Assembly: GCA_900547255.1 (NCBI GenBank)
Contig: URGC01000079.1
Span: 1-11,989 of the forward strand
Origin: an uncultured Eubacterium sp.
GTDB lineage: Bacteria; Bacillota; Clostridia; Lachnospirales; Lachnospiraceae
Reading direction: 5' to 3'
Length of the DNA stretch: 11,989 bases
A program made the position numbers and the translations under genes. Under the pieces are notes generated by a model that worked only from the letters and a program-made list of their open reading frames with translations, was not told the origin of the DNA and did no database searches. Positions 4,982 to 11,959 of this stretch are shown here, piece after piece. Within the stretch, counting starts at the first letter, position 1; each line of letters opens with the position of its first letter.

Positions 4982-5983
4982 TTATCTTAATATGATATAA
5001 ACTGTATATATCGCGTAAAGTACAATCATGGATAATCCTTCGATTCTTCCAATTCGCTTCTTGGTTCCTGCAAATATCCATACACACACTGTGAACACAA
5101 TAAGCACGCATAAATCAATGATATTCTCTGTAATCATAGTGATTGGGCTGATTGCTGAGGCAATACCAAGCACCATAAGTATATTGAATACATTTGAACC
5201 AATCGCATTACCAAGTGCCATATCTACTTCGTTCTTTCGGGCTGCAACTATTGAAGTCACAAGCTCTGGAAGTGATGTTCCTATCGAAACAATTGTAAGT
5301 CCGATAAGTGTCTGGCTCATTCCAAGGTCACTTGCTATTCTTGATGCGGCATCTACAGTCATATCTCCACCGATTGCAATCGCAACTGCACCGCCAACAA
5401 TGAAAAGAATACTTAGTGGCACTGAAATCAGCTTGATGTCTTCATCTGAACCGCCTTCAATCTCAACCTTCCTGCCTTCCTTGCTCGCCTTTAAAGCAAT
5501 CTTAATCATGTAGAAAATGTACCCTGCAAAAGCGCCAATGAATATCACACCATCAATATGTCCAAGTGTCATACCTGATTTGTCGCCAAATCCGGCAATC
5601 CCAAAGAGCATTAAGAGTCCTGCGCAGATAAGTGACAGTGGAATATCTCTCTTTATTGTTTCTTTTGCTACATTAACTGTAGCAATCATTGCACAGACAC
5701 CAATAACAACCATCAGATTGAATATATTGGAGCCGACTACATTACTTACTGCAAGTTCATTATTGCCTGTAAGTGAAGCTGATACACTGACCGCTGTCTC
5801 TGGAAGTGATGTTCCCATCGCAACAATTGTAAGTCCGATGATTATGGCTGGAACATGCAGTCTCTTTGCTACACTTGAACTTCCCTCTACGAAAAAGTCT
5901 GCGCCTTTGATAAGCAGCACAAAACCTATTACAAGGAATACAAGCACAAGGGCAAATGGGGCGTTGTTAATGAAATTTTCCAT
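4982..5983 (-). CDS. CaCA-superfamily cation antiporter (YrbG/CaxA-like)
   Basis: The product has 333 residues. ATG 5983 has a strong AAAGGAGG 5 bases upstream; the frame extends to 6079 but that stretch is leader. Two alpha-repeats carry the exchanger signature: GLTIVAMGTSLPET (50-63) with NVVGSNIFN (81-89), and GLTIVSIGTSLPEL (228-241) with NAIGSNVFN (259-267). The glutamates 62 and 240 in GTSLPE are the expected cation ligands. About ten membrane helices are divided by a charged cytoplasmic loop (165-185). The family exchanges Na+ or H+ for Ca2+. Its place behind a manganese riboswitch and beside a GDT1-type gene suggests Mn2+ is a physiological substrate, which is an inference. Confidence 0.9.
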   Translation of the reverse strand: MENFINNAPFALVLVFLVIGFVLLIKGADFFVEGSSSVAKRLHVPAIIIGLTIVAMGTSLPETAVSVSASLTGNNELAVSNVVGSNIFNLMVVIGVCAMIATVNVAKETIKRDIPLSLICAGLLMLFGIAGFGDKSGMTLGHIDGVIFIGAFAGYIFYMIKIALKASKEGRKVEIEGGSDEDIKLISVPLSILFIVGGAVAIAIGGDMTVDAASRIASDLGMSQTLIGLTIVSIGTSLPELVTSIVAARKNEVDMALGNAIGSNVFNILMVLGIASAISPITMITENIIDLCVLIVFTVCVWIFAGTKKRIGRIEGLSMIVLYAIYTVYIILR

Positions 5984-6057
5984 GTTTTCCTCCTTTTTGT
6001 TCTCCACAACAGTGCTGTCAGACGAAACACCTGCTATTACAAGTATATCCAGCAGAT

Positions 6058-6127
6058 AAAAAAAACTCATGTATATCAATTACCAGCCAATGTGTAATTC
6101 ATAAGCTGTTAATCGATATACATGAGT
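6058..6127 (-). terminator. Riboswitch-controlled terminator
   Basis: On the minus strand an 18-base arm (110 to 127 of the 6000s) pairs with an 18-base arm at 6065-6082, with one G-U pair, and is followed by eight U (6058-6065). The first arm starts with CTCATG (6121-6126), the same bases that close the aptamer's P1 helix. When P1 forms, this arm is occupied and the terminator is weakened. Seventy-four bases separate the U-run from the antiporter ATG. Confidence 0.85.
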
Positions 6128-6214
6128 CTCATTATTTAAGATTTGCCAGATTATACTCTCTAATATAACCAGAATGTTGACAAATCACACTTTCGCGCTA
6201 ACTACTCCCTCATG
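6121..6214 (-). ncRNA. yybP-ykoY manganese riboswitch
   Basis: Read on the minus strand, CATGAG (6209-6214) pairs with CTCATG (6121-6126) to give P1. The conserved loop GGGAGTAG follows at 6202-6209. Next come a small GCGC-GAAA-GUGU hairpin and a helix of GATTTG (6181-6186) with CAAATC (6140-6145). Inside that helix are GTCAAC (6176-6181) and CTGGC (6145-6149). The second metal-site strand AATGAGAC ends at 6126. The order and the loop sequences are those of the yybP-ykoY class, which binds Mn2+ (and Mg2+) and switches on Mn2+ exporters. The genes downstream, a CaCA antiporter and a GDT1-type protein, agree. Confidence 0.85.
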
Positions 6215-6235
6215 GAATATTAAATTACTTGATAA

Positions 6236-6264
6236 ATAGTATCAAATATAAATGTGTGTGTCAA
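6236..6264 (-). promoter_or_regulatory. Promoter of the manganese-riboswitch operon
   Basis: On the minus strand TTGACA (6259-6264), 17 bases, TACTAT (6236-6241). The start is predicted near 6229, about 15 bases before the P1 helix, so the whole aptamer is transcribed. The stretch between the metE-like stop (6326) and this promoter is AT-rich and shows no clear terminator hairpin. Confidence 0.75.
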
Positions 6265-6325
6265 TGGGTTATTTTATCCTCGTCTATTATCTACATTCTA
6301 ATTCATTTTTTAATTACAATTCTGA

Positions 6326-7441
6326 TTATCCCCAAACTTCCTCGGCTATCTCCTTGACAAGACGAAGCTTAGCCCACTGCTCTTCCTCTGTAAGCTTGTT
6401 ACCGATTTCACATGAGGCAAAACCGCACTGAGGGCTTAAACACAATCTGTCTAATGGAATATATTTAGCGGCTTCATGGATTCTTGCGATAACCTTTTCC
6501 TTGTCCTCAAGAACTGGTGACTTTGTTGTGATAAGACCAAGCACTACCTTCTTATCTCCTGAAACCTTTGCAAGTGGTGCAAATCCGCCAGACCTCTCAT
6601 CATCATACTCTAATAATAACGCATCTACATTTTCTTTTGCAAATACATAATCTGCCACTGAATCGTATGGACCGCTTGTAAAGAATGTTGAGTGGTAATT
6701 ACCTCTGCATATATGGGAAGTAATAACCATATCATCTGGCTTTCCTTCAAGTGCAAAATTATTCACCTCAAGAAGCTGTGACTTAACATCATCTAAATTA
6801 ATTCCAAGCGACTTATATCTCTGCTTTGCAGCATCTCCAACTATAGCGCCCCATGTACAATCATCAAGCTGGAGGTTACGGCAGCCTGCATCATAAAACT
6901 GCTTAATAACTTCCTGATAAGCTTTTCCGATATCCTGAATCAATTCTTCGTTAGTTGCATAGAACTTCTTAGTAGTTTCATAGTTTGCTGGAACAATCAT
7001 CTGCTGAAATGTCTGCGCAGGTGCTGGAATTGTATACTTTGCAACAGTATTCTCATCCTCGAACTGCTTTAAGAACTTAAAATATTCTACAAATGGATGT
7101 GGCTTTGCCTTAATCTTTCCAACAAGATATGTATCATCAAGCAGTGCTAACTCTGCATCAAATTTAACTCCGTTTCCTGTATTTTCATGTGCTACGCCGT
7201 CAAGTCCCCACATAAAATCAAGATGCCAGAAAGTTCTTCTGAACTCACCATCTGTAATCACATGATATCCAAGTTTCTTCTGCTTCTCTACTAACTTTGT
7301 AATCTCTCTGTTGACAACGCTGTCGTATTCTTCCTGTGTAATTTCCCCATTCAGATACTCTGCCTTAGCATCCTTTAAAGCCTGTGGTCTTAAAAAGCTT
7401 CCTACATAATCATATCGAAAAGGTGTTTTTAATGTACTCAT
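6326..7441 (-). CDS. MetE C-terminal-type (YxjG/YxjH-like) cobalamin-independent methionine synthase family protein
   Basis: The product has 371 residues, about half of full MetE: only the catalytic barrel is present. ATG 7441 is preferred over 7447 because GGAGG is then 8 bases upstream. The zinc site is intact: H243 and C245 in ITSHICRGN, E278 in LLLEYDDE and C339 in SPQCGF. The N-terminal YVGSFLRP (12-19) and DGEFRRTFWH (64-73) are typical of the YxjG/YxjH group. The family moves a methyl group to homocysteine to give methionine; short members often use methyl donors other than methyltetrahydrofolate-glutamate. It stands alone as one transcription unit. A MET-box-like palindrome upstream suggests activation by a LysR-type methionine regulator. 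Confidence 0.88.
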   Translation of the reverse strand: MSTLKTPFRYDYVGSFLRPQALKDAKAEYLNGEITQEEYDSVVNREITKLVEKQKKLGYHVITDGEFRRTFWHLDFMWGLDGVAHENTGNGVKFDAELALLDDTYLVGKIKAKPHPFVEYFKFLKQFEDENTVAKYTIPAPAQTFQQMIVPANYETTKKFYATNEELIQDIGKAYQEVIKQFYDAGCRNLQLDDCTWGAIVGDAAKQRYKSLGINLDDVKSQLLEVNNFALEGKPDDMVITSHICRGNYHSTFFTSGPYDSVADYVFAKENVDALLLEYDDERSGGFAPLAKVSGDKKVVLGLITTKSPVLEDKEKVIARIHEAAKYIPLDRLCLSPQCGFASCEIGNKLTEEEQWAKLRLVKEIAEEVWG

Positions 7442-7477
7442 ATTCATATCCTCCGTCTTTGTTTTTAACTTGAGGAT

Positions 7478-7506
7478 ATTCTAACAATTAATTATTTATT
7501 TGAAAA
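7478..7506 (-). promoter_or_regulatory. Predicted promoter of the metE-like gene
   Basis: On the minus strand TTTTCA (7501-7506), 17 bases, TAGAAT (7478-7483), with TGT before the -10. The -35 is poor, as expected for an activator-dependent promoter. The predicted start is near 7471, 30 bases before the ATG. Confidence 0.55.
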
Positions 7507-7527
7507 ATACATTAAATTAACCGTTCT

Positions 7528-7546
7528 CCATAGTTTCAAACTATGG
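7528..7546 (-). promoter_or_regulatory. MET-box-like LysR operator
   Basis: CCATAGTTTGAAACTATGG is an exact palindrome with a single central base. Its core ATAGTTT-n-AAACTAT matches the MET-box recalled from streptococcal methionine genes, bound by MtaR/MetR LysR-type regulators. Its centre (7537) is about 66 bases upstream of the predicted start, the usual LysR recognition site. No S-box or other methionine riboswitch is visible in the leader. Confidence 0.65.
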
Positions 7547-7591
7547 CAGAATGGTAATCTTTCATTACTTAGTTTGCAGGCATTTTTACGC

Positions 7592-7628
7592 AAAAAGGCA
7601 GATACCACATTTCCGTAGTACCTGCCTT
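7592..7628 (-). terminator. Terminator of the chemoreceptor gene
   Basis: On the minus strand AAGGCAGGTACTAC (7615-7628) pairs with GTGGTATCTGCCTT (7595-7608), 14 bp with two G-U pairs, around a 6-base loop. It ends in a run of five T (7592-7596). It lies about 47 bases after the chemoreceptor stop. Confidence 0.85.
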
Positions 7629-7674
7629 AAAAATCTTATTAAATTAATCCATCAATCCAATGAATCCAGTCATC

Positions 7675-9753
7675 TTACAGATTGAACTTATTGATTGCAT
7701 CTTTAAGTGTTGTAGCAATCTTGTCAAGCTCTTCTGTTGAAGTATTAAGAGTTCTCATTGTCTCTGTAACCTCAATAGCTGAAGCTGTAACCTCTTCTGC
7801 AGCGGCTGCTGTATCTGTAGCGATGTTAGCAACATCACCCATAGTCTTGACTACATTCTCTCTGCTCTTATCCATCTGCTCATTGAGCTGTGCGATATTA
7901 TCCATACCTTCCTTAAGAGCATTAACTGAATTAGAAATGTTGTTAAACAGCTCTCTTGCTGCATTGATTGACTCGTTCTGCTCATCAATGATTGCATCAC
8001 TCTCATCCATTGTCTTAGATACGAGTTCAGATTTGTCTGTAATCTCACCAATTATCTGGATGATTTCGTCTGTAGAAGCCTGTGACTGCTCTGCAAGCTT
8101 TCTAATCTCATCAGCTACGACTGAGAAACCACGTCCGCTCTCACCAGCTCTTGCTGCCTCGATACTAGCATTGAGTGAAAGAAGGTTTGTCTGCTCTGTT
8201 ATCTGAGTGATTGCATCAGATATGAACTTAATCTTCTCAATACTCTCTATCATCTCTGCAACAACCTGCTTAGATATCTTAGAGTTGTCCTTAGACTTCT
8301 CGCCCTTACCGATAAGGTCTTCAACAATACCGATACCCTTGTTGCTTAATTCCTGTGTCTCTGCTGACATATCGTTAATATCATTAACATATGCTCTTGT
8401 CTCATGAAGCTTTGCTGCAAGTGATTCAACATCGTCTGTTGCCACTCTTGTACTGTCAGCCTGTCCAGATGCTCCTTCTGCAACATTCTGAATAGCTTCT
8501 GTAACCTGGTTAACTGTCTGAGTTGTTGTATCACTAATCTTAGCAATCTTATCAGACTCATCAATAAGGATACCAGATTTCTCTTCAACGCCCTTGATAA
8601 GTGAAGATACATTATCAACCATGCTGTTGTAATTCTGCTTCATAATACCAAATTCGTTGCTGTTCTTAACCTCAATTCTTGTTGTAAGATCACCATTAGC
8701 CATCTTATTAAGAGCAACATTAATCTTCTTCATCTCTGATCTGATCATTACTGTAACACCAATAGCAATGATAATACCGATAATAAGAGCTAAAATTGAA
8801 CTGAATACTGTGTTACGTGCAATCTTATTAGTTGTTGCCTGTGTCTCTGATGAATTGATAAATCCAACAAGAGTCCACTCTGTAACAGCATCCTTAGATG
8901 CAACAATATGTACATTCTGTCCATTAACATTCTCATCAAACGAGAATACTTTATCATACTGCTCAGATGATAAGCCTGAGATAGTCTTCCAGCAATTAAG
9001 GCTTGTGACTGAATCTGTCACATATGCATTATTAGCATTGTTAACAAGAATCTTACCATCCTTGTTGACAAGAATTACGAAACCTGTGTTAAGAAGTCCG
9101 ATATTCTGTACATAATCCTCAACCTCTGAGAAATCAATATCAAGGCCTACCGTACCATAATTATCCTTGTTAGTATACTTGATTTCCTGTGAAACGGTGA
9201 AAATTGTCTTACCTGTTGTCTTATCTGTATATGGGTCAGAAAATGCTGAATAGATAGAATTTCTGGCTGTCATACCCATACAGTTCTTGTACCATACCTC
9301 ATTAGTATCATTAACACCTGATGTTATAATATCTCCCTTATTAGAAGACTTTCCTGTGGCTGCATTATACTCAGCCCAGCCAGTAATCTTCTTGCCAGTT
9401 ACAGTTGTGAAGAAACCTCTCTCTGCACCATTAGTAACCTTAACGGATGCGATAAGTGAATCTTTAACTGCCTTAGCATTATCATCAAAATCCCCCTGAT
9501 CTTCAAGATGCTTAACCTCGTTCTTACGAGTGATAAGGTCTACCGGCTGTGCCAGTGTCTTAAGATATGTTGTAAAACCACTCTGTGCTGTCTGAAGAGT
9601 CTGCTCGCTTGTGACTTCCATATTACTGTTAAGTGAATCTTTCGTTGTAGTGATTGCACTGTATGATGTAAGCAAAATTGGTATAACTATTGCAATCAAA
9701 AAGAATATAACAAGCTGAAATCCAATGCTTTGATAAAATTTAGTCTTTTTCAT
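7675..9753 (-). CDS. Methyl-accepting chemotaxis protein with dCache sensor
   Basis: The product has 692 residues. Membrane helix 1 is at about 11-32 and helix 2 at about 316-338. The extracellular part between them (about 280 residues) has the layout of a dCache_1 sensor. It includes SAFSDPYTDKTTGKTIFTVS (169-188) in the first pocket and TGFVILVNKDGKILVN (223-238) in the second. A HAMP domain follows (about 338-390, with GDLTTRIEVKNSNEFG). The coiled-coil signalling rod turns at the conserved tip EQTNLLSLNASIEAARAGES (520-539) and RGFSVVADEIRKLAEQS, which binds CheA and CheW. No C-terminal CheR pentapeptide is seen. Ligand unknown; dCache domains often bind amino acids or other small metabolites. 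It implies a motile host with chemotaxis genes elsewhere. Confidence 0.95.
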   Translation of the reverse strand: MKKTKFYQSIGFQLVIFFLIAIVIPILLTSYSAITTTKDSLNSNMEVTSEQTLQTAQSGFTTYLKTLAQPVDLITRKNEVKHLEDQGDFDDNAKAVKDSLIASVKVTNGAERGFFTTVTGKKITGWAEYNAATGKSSNKGDIITSGVNDTNEVWYKNCMGMTARNSIYSAFSDPYTDKTTGKTIFTVSQEIKYTNKDNYGTVGLDIDFSEVEDYVQNIGLLNTGFVILVNKDGKILVNNANNAYVTDSVTSLNCWKTISGLSSEQYDKVFSFDENVNGQNVHIVASKDAVTEWTLVGFINSSETQATTNKIARNTVFSSILALIIGIIIAIGVTVMIRSEMKKINVALNKMANGDLTTRIEVKNSNEFGIMKQNYNSMVDNVSSLIKGVEEKSGILIDESDKIAKISDTTTQTVNQVTEAIQNVAEGASGQADSTRVATDDVESLAAKLHETRAYVNDINDMSAETQELSNKGIGIVEDLIGKGEKSKDNSKISKQVVAEMIESIEKIKFISDAITQITEQTNLLSLNASIEAARAGESGRGFSVVADEIRKLAEQSQASTDEIIQIIGEITDKSELVSKTMDESDAIIDEQNESINAARELFNNISNSVNALKEGMDNIAQLNEQMDKSRENVVKTMGDVANIATDTAAAAEEVTASAIEVTETMRTLNTSTEELDKIATTLKDAINKFNL

Positions 9754-9797
9754 ATTTCCCGTCCTTCCCTATGAATATGTTTAATTTTTTACAGCAG

Positions 9798-9826
9798 ATT
9801 ATACCATATCAAAAGGACTAAGTAAA
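9798..9826 (-). promoter_or_regulatory. Promoter of the chemoreceptor gene
   Basis: On the minus strand TTTACT (9821-9826), 17 bases, TATAAT (9798-9803). The start is about 36 bases before the ATG at 9753. It has sigma-A form; no flagellar sigma-28 pattern (TAAA with GCCGATAA) is present. The -35 begins 9 bases after the stop of the DUF2325 gene, and no terminator separates the two genes. Confidence 0.6.
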
Positions 9827-9834
9827 TGCAAGAA

Positions 9835-10122
9835 CTAATTCCAGCCTACATTTTCTACAAGAATTTCTTCAAGTGCTGTATGGCTGCTTGAATGGCATCT
9901 TACCACATTGGCATTGCACTTCTGAGCTTCCTCAAGTGCTGTCTTTACCATCTTATGGCATACTGTATTAGTAAATAATATAACAAGGTCAGGACTTCCT
10001 ATCTGTTCCCTTAAATTACCCTTCATTCTTGTAAATACCTTTGCCTTACAGTTATGCTTTTTACATATCTGGATATAGTTACGTTCTGATTTTTCGTTAC
10101 CACCTATTATACATATTGACAT
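9835..10122 (-). CDS. DUF2325 domain protein
   Basis: The product has 95 residues. ATG 10122 is chosen (AAGGAG 11 bases upstream); the GTG at 10134 would abut the ribosome site. The whole protein is one DUF2325 domain: MSICIIGGNEKSERNY (1-16) begins a Rossmann-like beta-alpha unit, PDLVILFTNTVCHKMV (44-59) and NANVVRCHSSSHTALEEIL (70-88) follow. Cysteines at 4, 20, 25, 55, 69 and 76 and several histidines could hold a metal or act as thiols. The biochemical role of DUF2325 is not established; the fold suggests nucleotide or metal binding in the cytoplasm. Its leader carries a perfect 16-bp palindrome, so it is probably controlled by a dimeric repressor encoded elsewhere. Confidence 0.8.
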   Translation of the reverse strand: MSICIIGGNEKSERNYIQICKKHNCKAKVFTRMKGNLREQIGSPDLVILFTNTVCHKMVKTALEEAQKCNANVVRCHSSSHTALEEILVENVGWN

Positions 10123-10145
10123 ATGATTATACACTCCTTACTTTT

Positions 10146-10161
10146 GTTAGTTATAACTAAC
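10146..10161 (-). promoter_or_regulatory. Perfect 16-bp palindrome, candidate operator of the DUF2325 gene
   Basis: GTTAGTTATAACTAAC is fully self-complementary. It lies at about +5 to +20 from the predicted start, between the promoter and the AAGGAG site, which is a typical repressor position. The outer TTAG/CTAA halves resemble DtxR/MntR-type half-sites, but MarR-type dimers can also use such sites. No regulator gene is adjacent. Confidence 0.55.
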
Positions 10162-10172
10162 TGTATATTTAT

Positions 10173-10199
10173 ATTATAACAGAGTGTTAATCTCGTCAA
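10173..10199 (-). promoter_or_regulatory. Promoter of the DUF2325 gene
   Basis: On the minus strand TTGACG (10194-10199) is followed by TATAAT (10173-10178) after 15 bases; TGT precedes the -10 (extended -10). Spacing would be 17 if TAATAT is the -10. The -35 directly follows the hairpin at 10199-10232. Confidence 0.55.
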
Positions 10200-10232
10200 G
10201 TGCTTATTGATTTAGCATTATCAATAAGCACT
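10199..10232. other. 12-bp hairpin between the SGNH and DUF2325 genes
   Basis: AGTGCTTATTGA (10199-10210) and TCAATAAGCACT (10221-10232) pair exactly around a 10-base loop. It begins 4 bases after the SGNH stop codon, where a terminator is expected, but no T-run follows on either strand. It may be a weak or Rho-assisted terminator or a transcript-end stabiliser. Its outer base overlaps the -35 of the next promoter. Confidence 0.5.
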
Positions 10233-10235
10233 AAA

Positions 10236-11780
10236 TTAGTCCCAATATCCTAATTGGACACCCTTGAGATAAATTGCTTTTGCCTTGCTATAGTACCCAT
10301 ATGAATTAAAATGTGTCCAGTCGGCACGAAGCTTCTTGGATATCATTCCATTCTGGAAATACCTTAAATCACGCTTGGTTGTGAGAAGTCCCGTATCTCT
10401 TAATCCATTCGTAATCATATATTCTCTTGTATTGAGGAAATGCTCTCCATAAGCCTCTCTTAAAGCGGCTTCCCAATACGTATCGTTAAGTCCTATCTTA
10501 TTACCCTCACTATCACGTAACCCCTGATTAGCATCCGCAGAATCACCCGGATCATCAGTGTCGCCTATTATTATATAGTAAGGATTGCCAAATCTCTCTA
10601 TTATTGAGTCATACTGTGCGATAAGCTCTGAATATTCTCCGTGCCAGCCGCCATTGCTTCCCATCTCTATAATAAGAATGTCATTGCTGTGGTCTGCTGC
10701 TGCCTTAGGTGTTATAAGTGTTCCTGCCGGGATAACTATATAAGTATCGCCGTCATACTCAAACTCCTCATTATAGCCAATCCCATATTCAGCCATAACA
10801 TCACTGGCATTAAGCTCGTCTTCATGACTTACCATAGTCTCTTCCTCATAACTGCCTATCATGCCCTGCTTTGCCCTGTCATCTCTTATATCGTTAGATG
10901 ACTGTGTTGGCAGAAATGCTCTTGTCTCAAATGCCCATGTCGTGTCAGTGTCAGCTGTTCCTGCGGAACTTTCCGTTGTCTCCTGCGCTTCGCTTTCCTC
11001 TTCTGTCTTTTCCTCATAATATGTGTAGTATGACACATTTTCATTATCGCCATATCTTGTAAGTCGCAGATCCACAATATTATAAGCCTGCTCCTCATCA
11101 TCAAATGAGGCACCTCCGAGTGTATACATCTGACCATTAATGTATACAACACCATAATAATCATCATAAAGGTTGCCATATCCACCATAATTCTGGACGT
11201 ACTCTGGCTCACCCTTCTCATTAACGACCTTGACATCCGCACCGTGGTTATATCCAACTACAACGTCACGGTCTGTATACAGCTTGATTCCGCCTGCTCT
11301 GATAGAAATTTCCTCTGAATTCTCACCAGACACACCAAAATTATATGTCTTGATTCCTGTAAAATATTCTAATGCATCAGGAAATGTCCAGTATGATATA
11401 TCATGGGATTCCCCATCAAGTTCAAGCACCGCATATGATGCACCGATACCCTCAGTCATGCTGTCGCCCCAGCACGCGATATTTCTCTTGGCACCATCAT
11501 ATGGAACAACCTCGCTTGTAAGGGTTCTTCCCGGAAATGTAAAATCAAACTTTGTTGGTTTAGTAAGGTTCTCATACAGACTCGCATCAGAGTCATCCTC
11601 TGCCGCTGTCTCGCCACTGTAGAATGCATCAAGCTCCTCGTCCGACACCGCAGAATTCTCCTGTAACGCCTTGCTCTTTGATACATTTTTATATATGAAT
11701 ACACCACTTAATCCAATTATCATAATTACCATAATACATATAAGTGATGCTGTTGCTCTCACTTTTTCACGTCTTCTCAA
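10236..11780 (-). CDS. Membrane-anchored SGNH/GDSL-family hydrolase with a large insertion
   Basis: The product has 514 residues. There is a single N-terminal membrane helix at about 11-30, positive residues before it, then an acidic linker (45-70), so the enzyme faces outward. SGNH blocks are present: I, WGDSMTEG with Ser107; II, FGVSGENS with Gly152; III, MGSNGGW with Asn376; V, ADWTHFNSYG with Asp487 and His490. Between blocks II and III are about 220 residues where simple family members have a few tens. This holds a beta-rich region and an acidic Thr/Glu/Ser stretch (256-280). Likely an esterase or deacetylase on cell-surface or dietary polysaccharide, but the substrate is unknown. Start: TTG 11780 with GAGG 8 bases upstream. 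No ATG or GTG start is available before the upstream stop, so the start is uncertain. Confidence 0.8.
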   Translation of the reverse strand: MRRREKVRATASLICIMVIMIIGLSGVFIYKNVSKSKALQENSAVSDEELDAFYSGETAAEDDSDASLYENLTKPTKFDFTFPGRTLTSEVVPYDGAKRNIACWGDSMTEGIGASYAVLELDGESHDISYWTFPDALEYFTGIKTYNFGVSGENSEEISIRAGGIKLYTDRDVVVGYNHGADVKVVNEKGEPEYVQNYGGYGNLYDDYYGVVYINGQMYTLGGASFDDEEQAYNIVDLRLTRYGDNENVSYYTYYEEKTEEESEAQETTESSAGTADTDTTWAFETRAFLPTQSSNDIRDDRAKQGMIGSYEEETMVSHEDELNASDVMAEYGIGYNEEFEYDGDTYIVIPAGTLITPKAAADHSNDILIIEMGSNGGWHGEYSELIAQYDSIIERFGNPYYIIIGDTDDPGDSADANQGLRDSEGNKIGLNDTYWEAALREAYGEHFLNTREYMITNGLRDTGLLTTKRDLRYFQNGMISKKLRADWTHFNSYGYYSKAKAIYLKGVQLGYWD

Positions 11781-11833
11781 ATCAATATCCTCGATTTCAT
11801 CTTCTAAAGCTATACTACATGTTGTTTCTTCTT

Positions 11834-11862
11834 ATTATAATATGCGTTTTTCTGTTATACAA
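11834..11862 (-). promoter_or_regulatory. Promoter of the SGNH hydrolase gene
   Basis: On the minus strand TTGTAT (11857-11862), 17 bases, TATAAT (11834-11839). The predicted start is near 11827, about 47 bases before the TTG start codon. Confidence 0.6.
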
Positions 11863-11928
11863 AGTTTTCGCCTATATTTCACACAAAATTCATAAAATCA
11901 CATATTTAAAGAAGCAATTCCTGCCATT

Positions 11929-11959
11929 TTGACCATAAAAATGATAGTGGCTGTATAAT
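11929..11959 (+). promoter_or_regulatory. Possible plus-strand promoter at the right edge
   Basis: TTGACC (11929-11934) and TATAAT (11954-11959) are separated by 19 bases, longer than ideal. It points rightwards, away from the SGNH gene. An ATG at 11984 follows an A-rich stretch without a clear ribosome site, so the gene it would serve probably lies outside the window. The stretch 11863-11928 holds nothing else I can identify. Confidence 0.3.

Noticed and set aside
5028..6059. Long plus-strand open frames of 161 and 180 codons
   Set aside because: They are antisense to the CaCA antiporter, whose two signature repeats are clear. Their composition is that of a shadow and they lack ribosome sites.
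5984..6079. N-terminal extension of the antiporter (32 extra codons)
   Set aside because: The ATG at 5983 has a strong AAAGGAGG. The extension reads through the riboswitch leader and its start lies next to the terminator.
7448..7590. Methionine riboswitch (S-box) before the metE-like gene
   Set aside because: I looked for the S-box core and a terminator/antiterminator pair and found neither. A MET-box-like palindrome and a simple promoter explain the region.
7682..9115. Several plus-strand and alternative-frame open frames over the chemoreceptor
   Set aside because: They are rich in Ser, Leu and Ile because of the antisense reading of the coiled-coil region. The 692-aa chemoreceptor explains the DNA fully.
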